A DNA stretch of 6,604 nucleotides, from positions 1 through 6,604 of the forward strand of contig CAZJBP010000191.1 of the NCBI GenBank assembly GCA_964544115.1, in the 5' to 3' direction. The stretch comes from CAZJBP01 sp964544115 (lineage in GTDB: Bacteria > Verrucomicrobiota > Kiritimatiellia > UBA8416 > JADHWI01). The position numbers and the translations under genes were made by a program. Below, piece after piece: positions 6,362 through 6,604 of this stretch (position 1 is its first letter; each line of letters opens with the position of its first letter). A model generated the notes under the pieces. That model was not told where the DNA came from and did not search any database. It saw only the letters and a program-made list of their open reading frames with translations.

Positions 6362-6604
6362 TTAGTTCGATCGGCAGTTTAAGGCCAACTGCCCCGTCAT
6401 CAGGCGCTGCAGCAGCAGATCGCGGGTCAATTCATCCACGGCGGCGATGGCCTCGGGCGGTAGAGCGGGATTCAACGGCTCCATCCGTCCGCGCGGCCTC
6501 AAGCATCGCCTCGATCTCGTCAGCTCTGAACGGATCGCGTTGGACCGTGCCCCCCGAATCCTTAGCGAAGCCGGGAAATAGGCTACCAAGGGTTAAGAAA
6601 CGGC
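6362..6604 (-). pseudogene. Eroded coding remnant, possibly from a type I restriction locus
   Basis: This GC-rich stretch holds no intact gene but has protein-like pieces in two minus-strand frames. One frame enters from the right edge (6602) and stops at 6432; it contains RDPFRADEIEAMLEAARTDG. The other, ending at 6362, contains LNPALPPEAIAAVDELTRD (6419-6475), which recalls the N-terminal LNPxLPxEAI...ELTRD region of type I restriction HsdR subunits. It runs directly into LLLQRLMTGQLAL (from 6418 down to about 6380), which recalls the extreme C-terminus of HsdS specificity subunits. A shift from the first frame to the second near 6480 would join the pieces. This looks like a frameshifted, deleted remnant. 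The family assignments come from remembered motifs and are tentative. The piece with RDPFRADEIEAML could equally be from a tyrosine recombinase. Confidence 0.3.

Noticed and set aside
1..6604. CRISPR array, tRNA, rRNA or insertion sequence
   Set aside because: No spaced long repeats, no cloverleaf or rRNA-like sequence, and no terminal inverted repeats with a transposase frame were seen on either strand.

Overview
The window is GC-rich and every gene I can support lies on the minus strand, so transcription runs from right to left. The content suggests an anaerobic or facultatively anaerobic bacterium. Glycyl radical enzymes are destroyed by oxygen when active, and here one complete and one partial member sit in a single operon. 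The base composition and the mix of glycyl radical enzyme, DUF362 and epimerase genes would suit an uncultured Planctomycetota/Kiritimatiellota/Lentisphaerota-like lineage. That taxonomic guess is weak inference, since there is no marker gene in the window.

Layout, in the direction of transcription. (1) 6604-6362 is an eroded stretch: short reading frames in two minus-strand frames, with pieces that faintly recall type I restriction subunits, and no intact gene. (2) 6361-6242 is a lower-GC control region for the next gene, with two clear dyads and a weak promoter candidate. (3) 6241-5048 encodes a class II Fic protein (AMP-transferase fold) with an N-terminal inhibitory motif and a C-terminal winged-helix-like tail. 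(4) 5047-4912 is a 136-base intergenic region with three CTTGAC direct repeats at an exact 11-base period, followed by two short palindromes overlapping a weak promoter candidate. (5) 4911-1 is a four-gene operon: a complete glycyl radical enzyme (775 aa), an NAD-dependent epimerase/dehydratase (299 aa), a DUF362 protein with a C-terminal four-cysteine set (370 aa), and the first 175 codons of a second glycyl radical enzyme that runs off the left edge.

The last three operon genes are tightly coupled: an ATGA stop/start overlap, then a 17-base overlap. Each has a purine-rich Shine-Dalgarno sequence. The complete enzyme has the thiyl cysteine in a Cys-x-Glu setting, as in eliminases and decarboxylases of this superfamily and unlike the Cys-Cys of true pyruvate formate-lyase. 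It probably carries out a radical dehydration, C-X lysis or decarboxylation, not pyruvate cleavage. The substrate cannot be named. No radical-SAM activating enzyme is visible; it would be expected further downstream, left of position 1, or elsewhere in the genome. The operon looks like an uncharacterised glycyl radical pathway: two radical enzymes, an NAD-linked sugar/polyol-type oxidoreductase and a possible Fe-S or metal protein. The Fic gene is probably a separate accessory unit next to a decayed restriction or mobile region.
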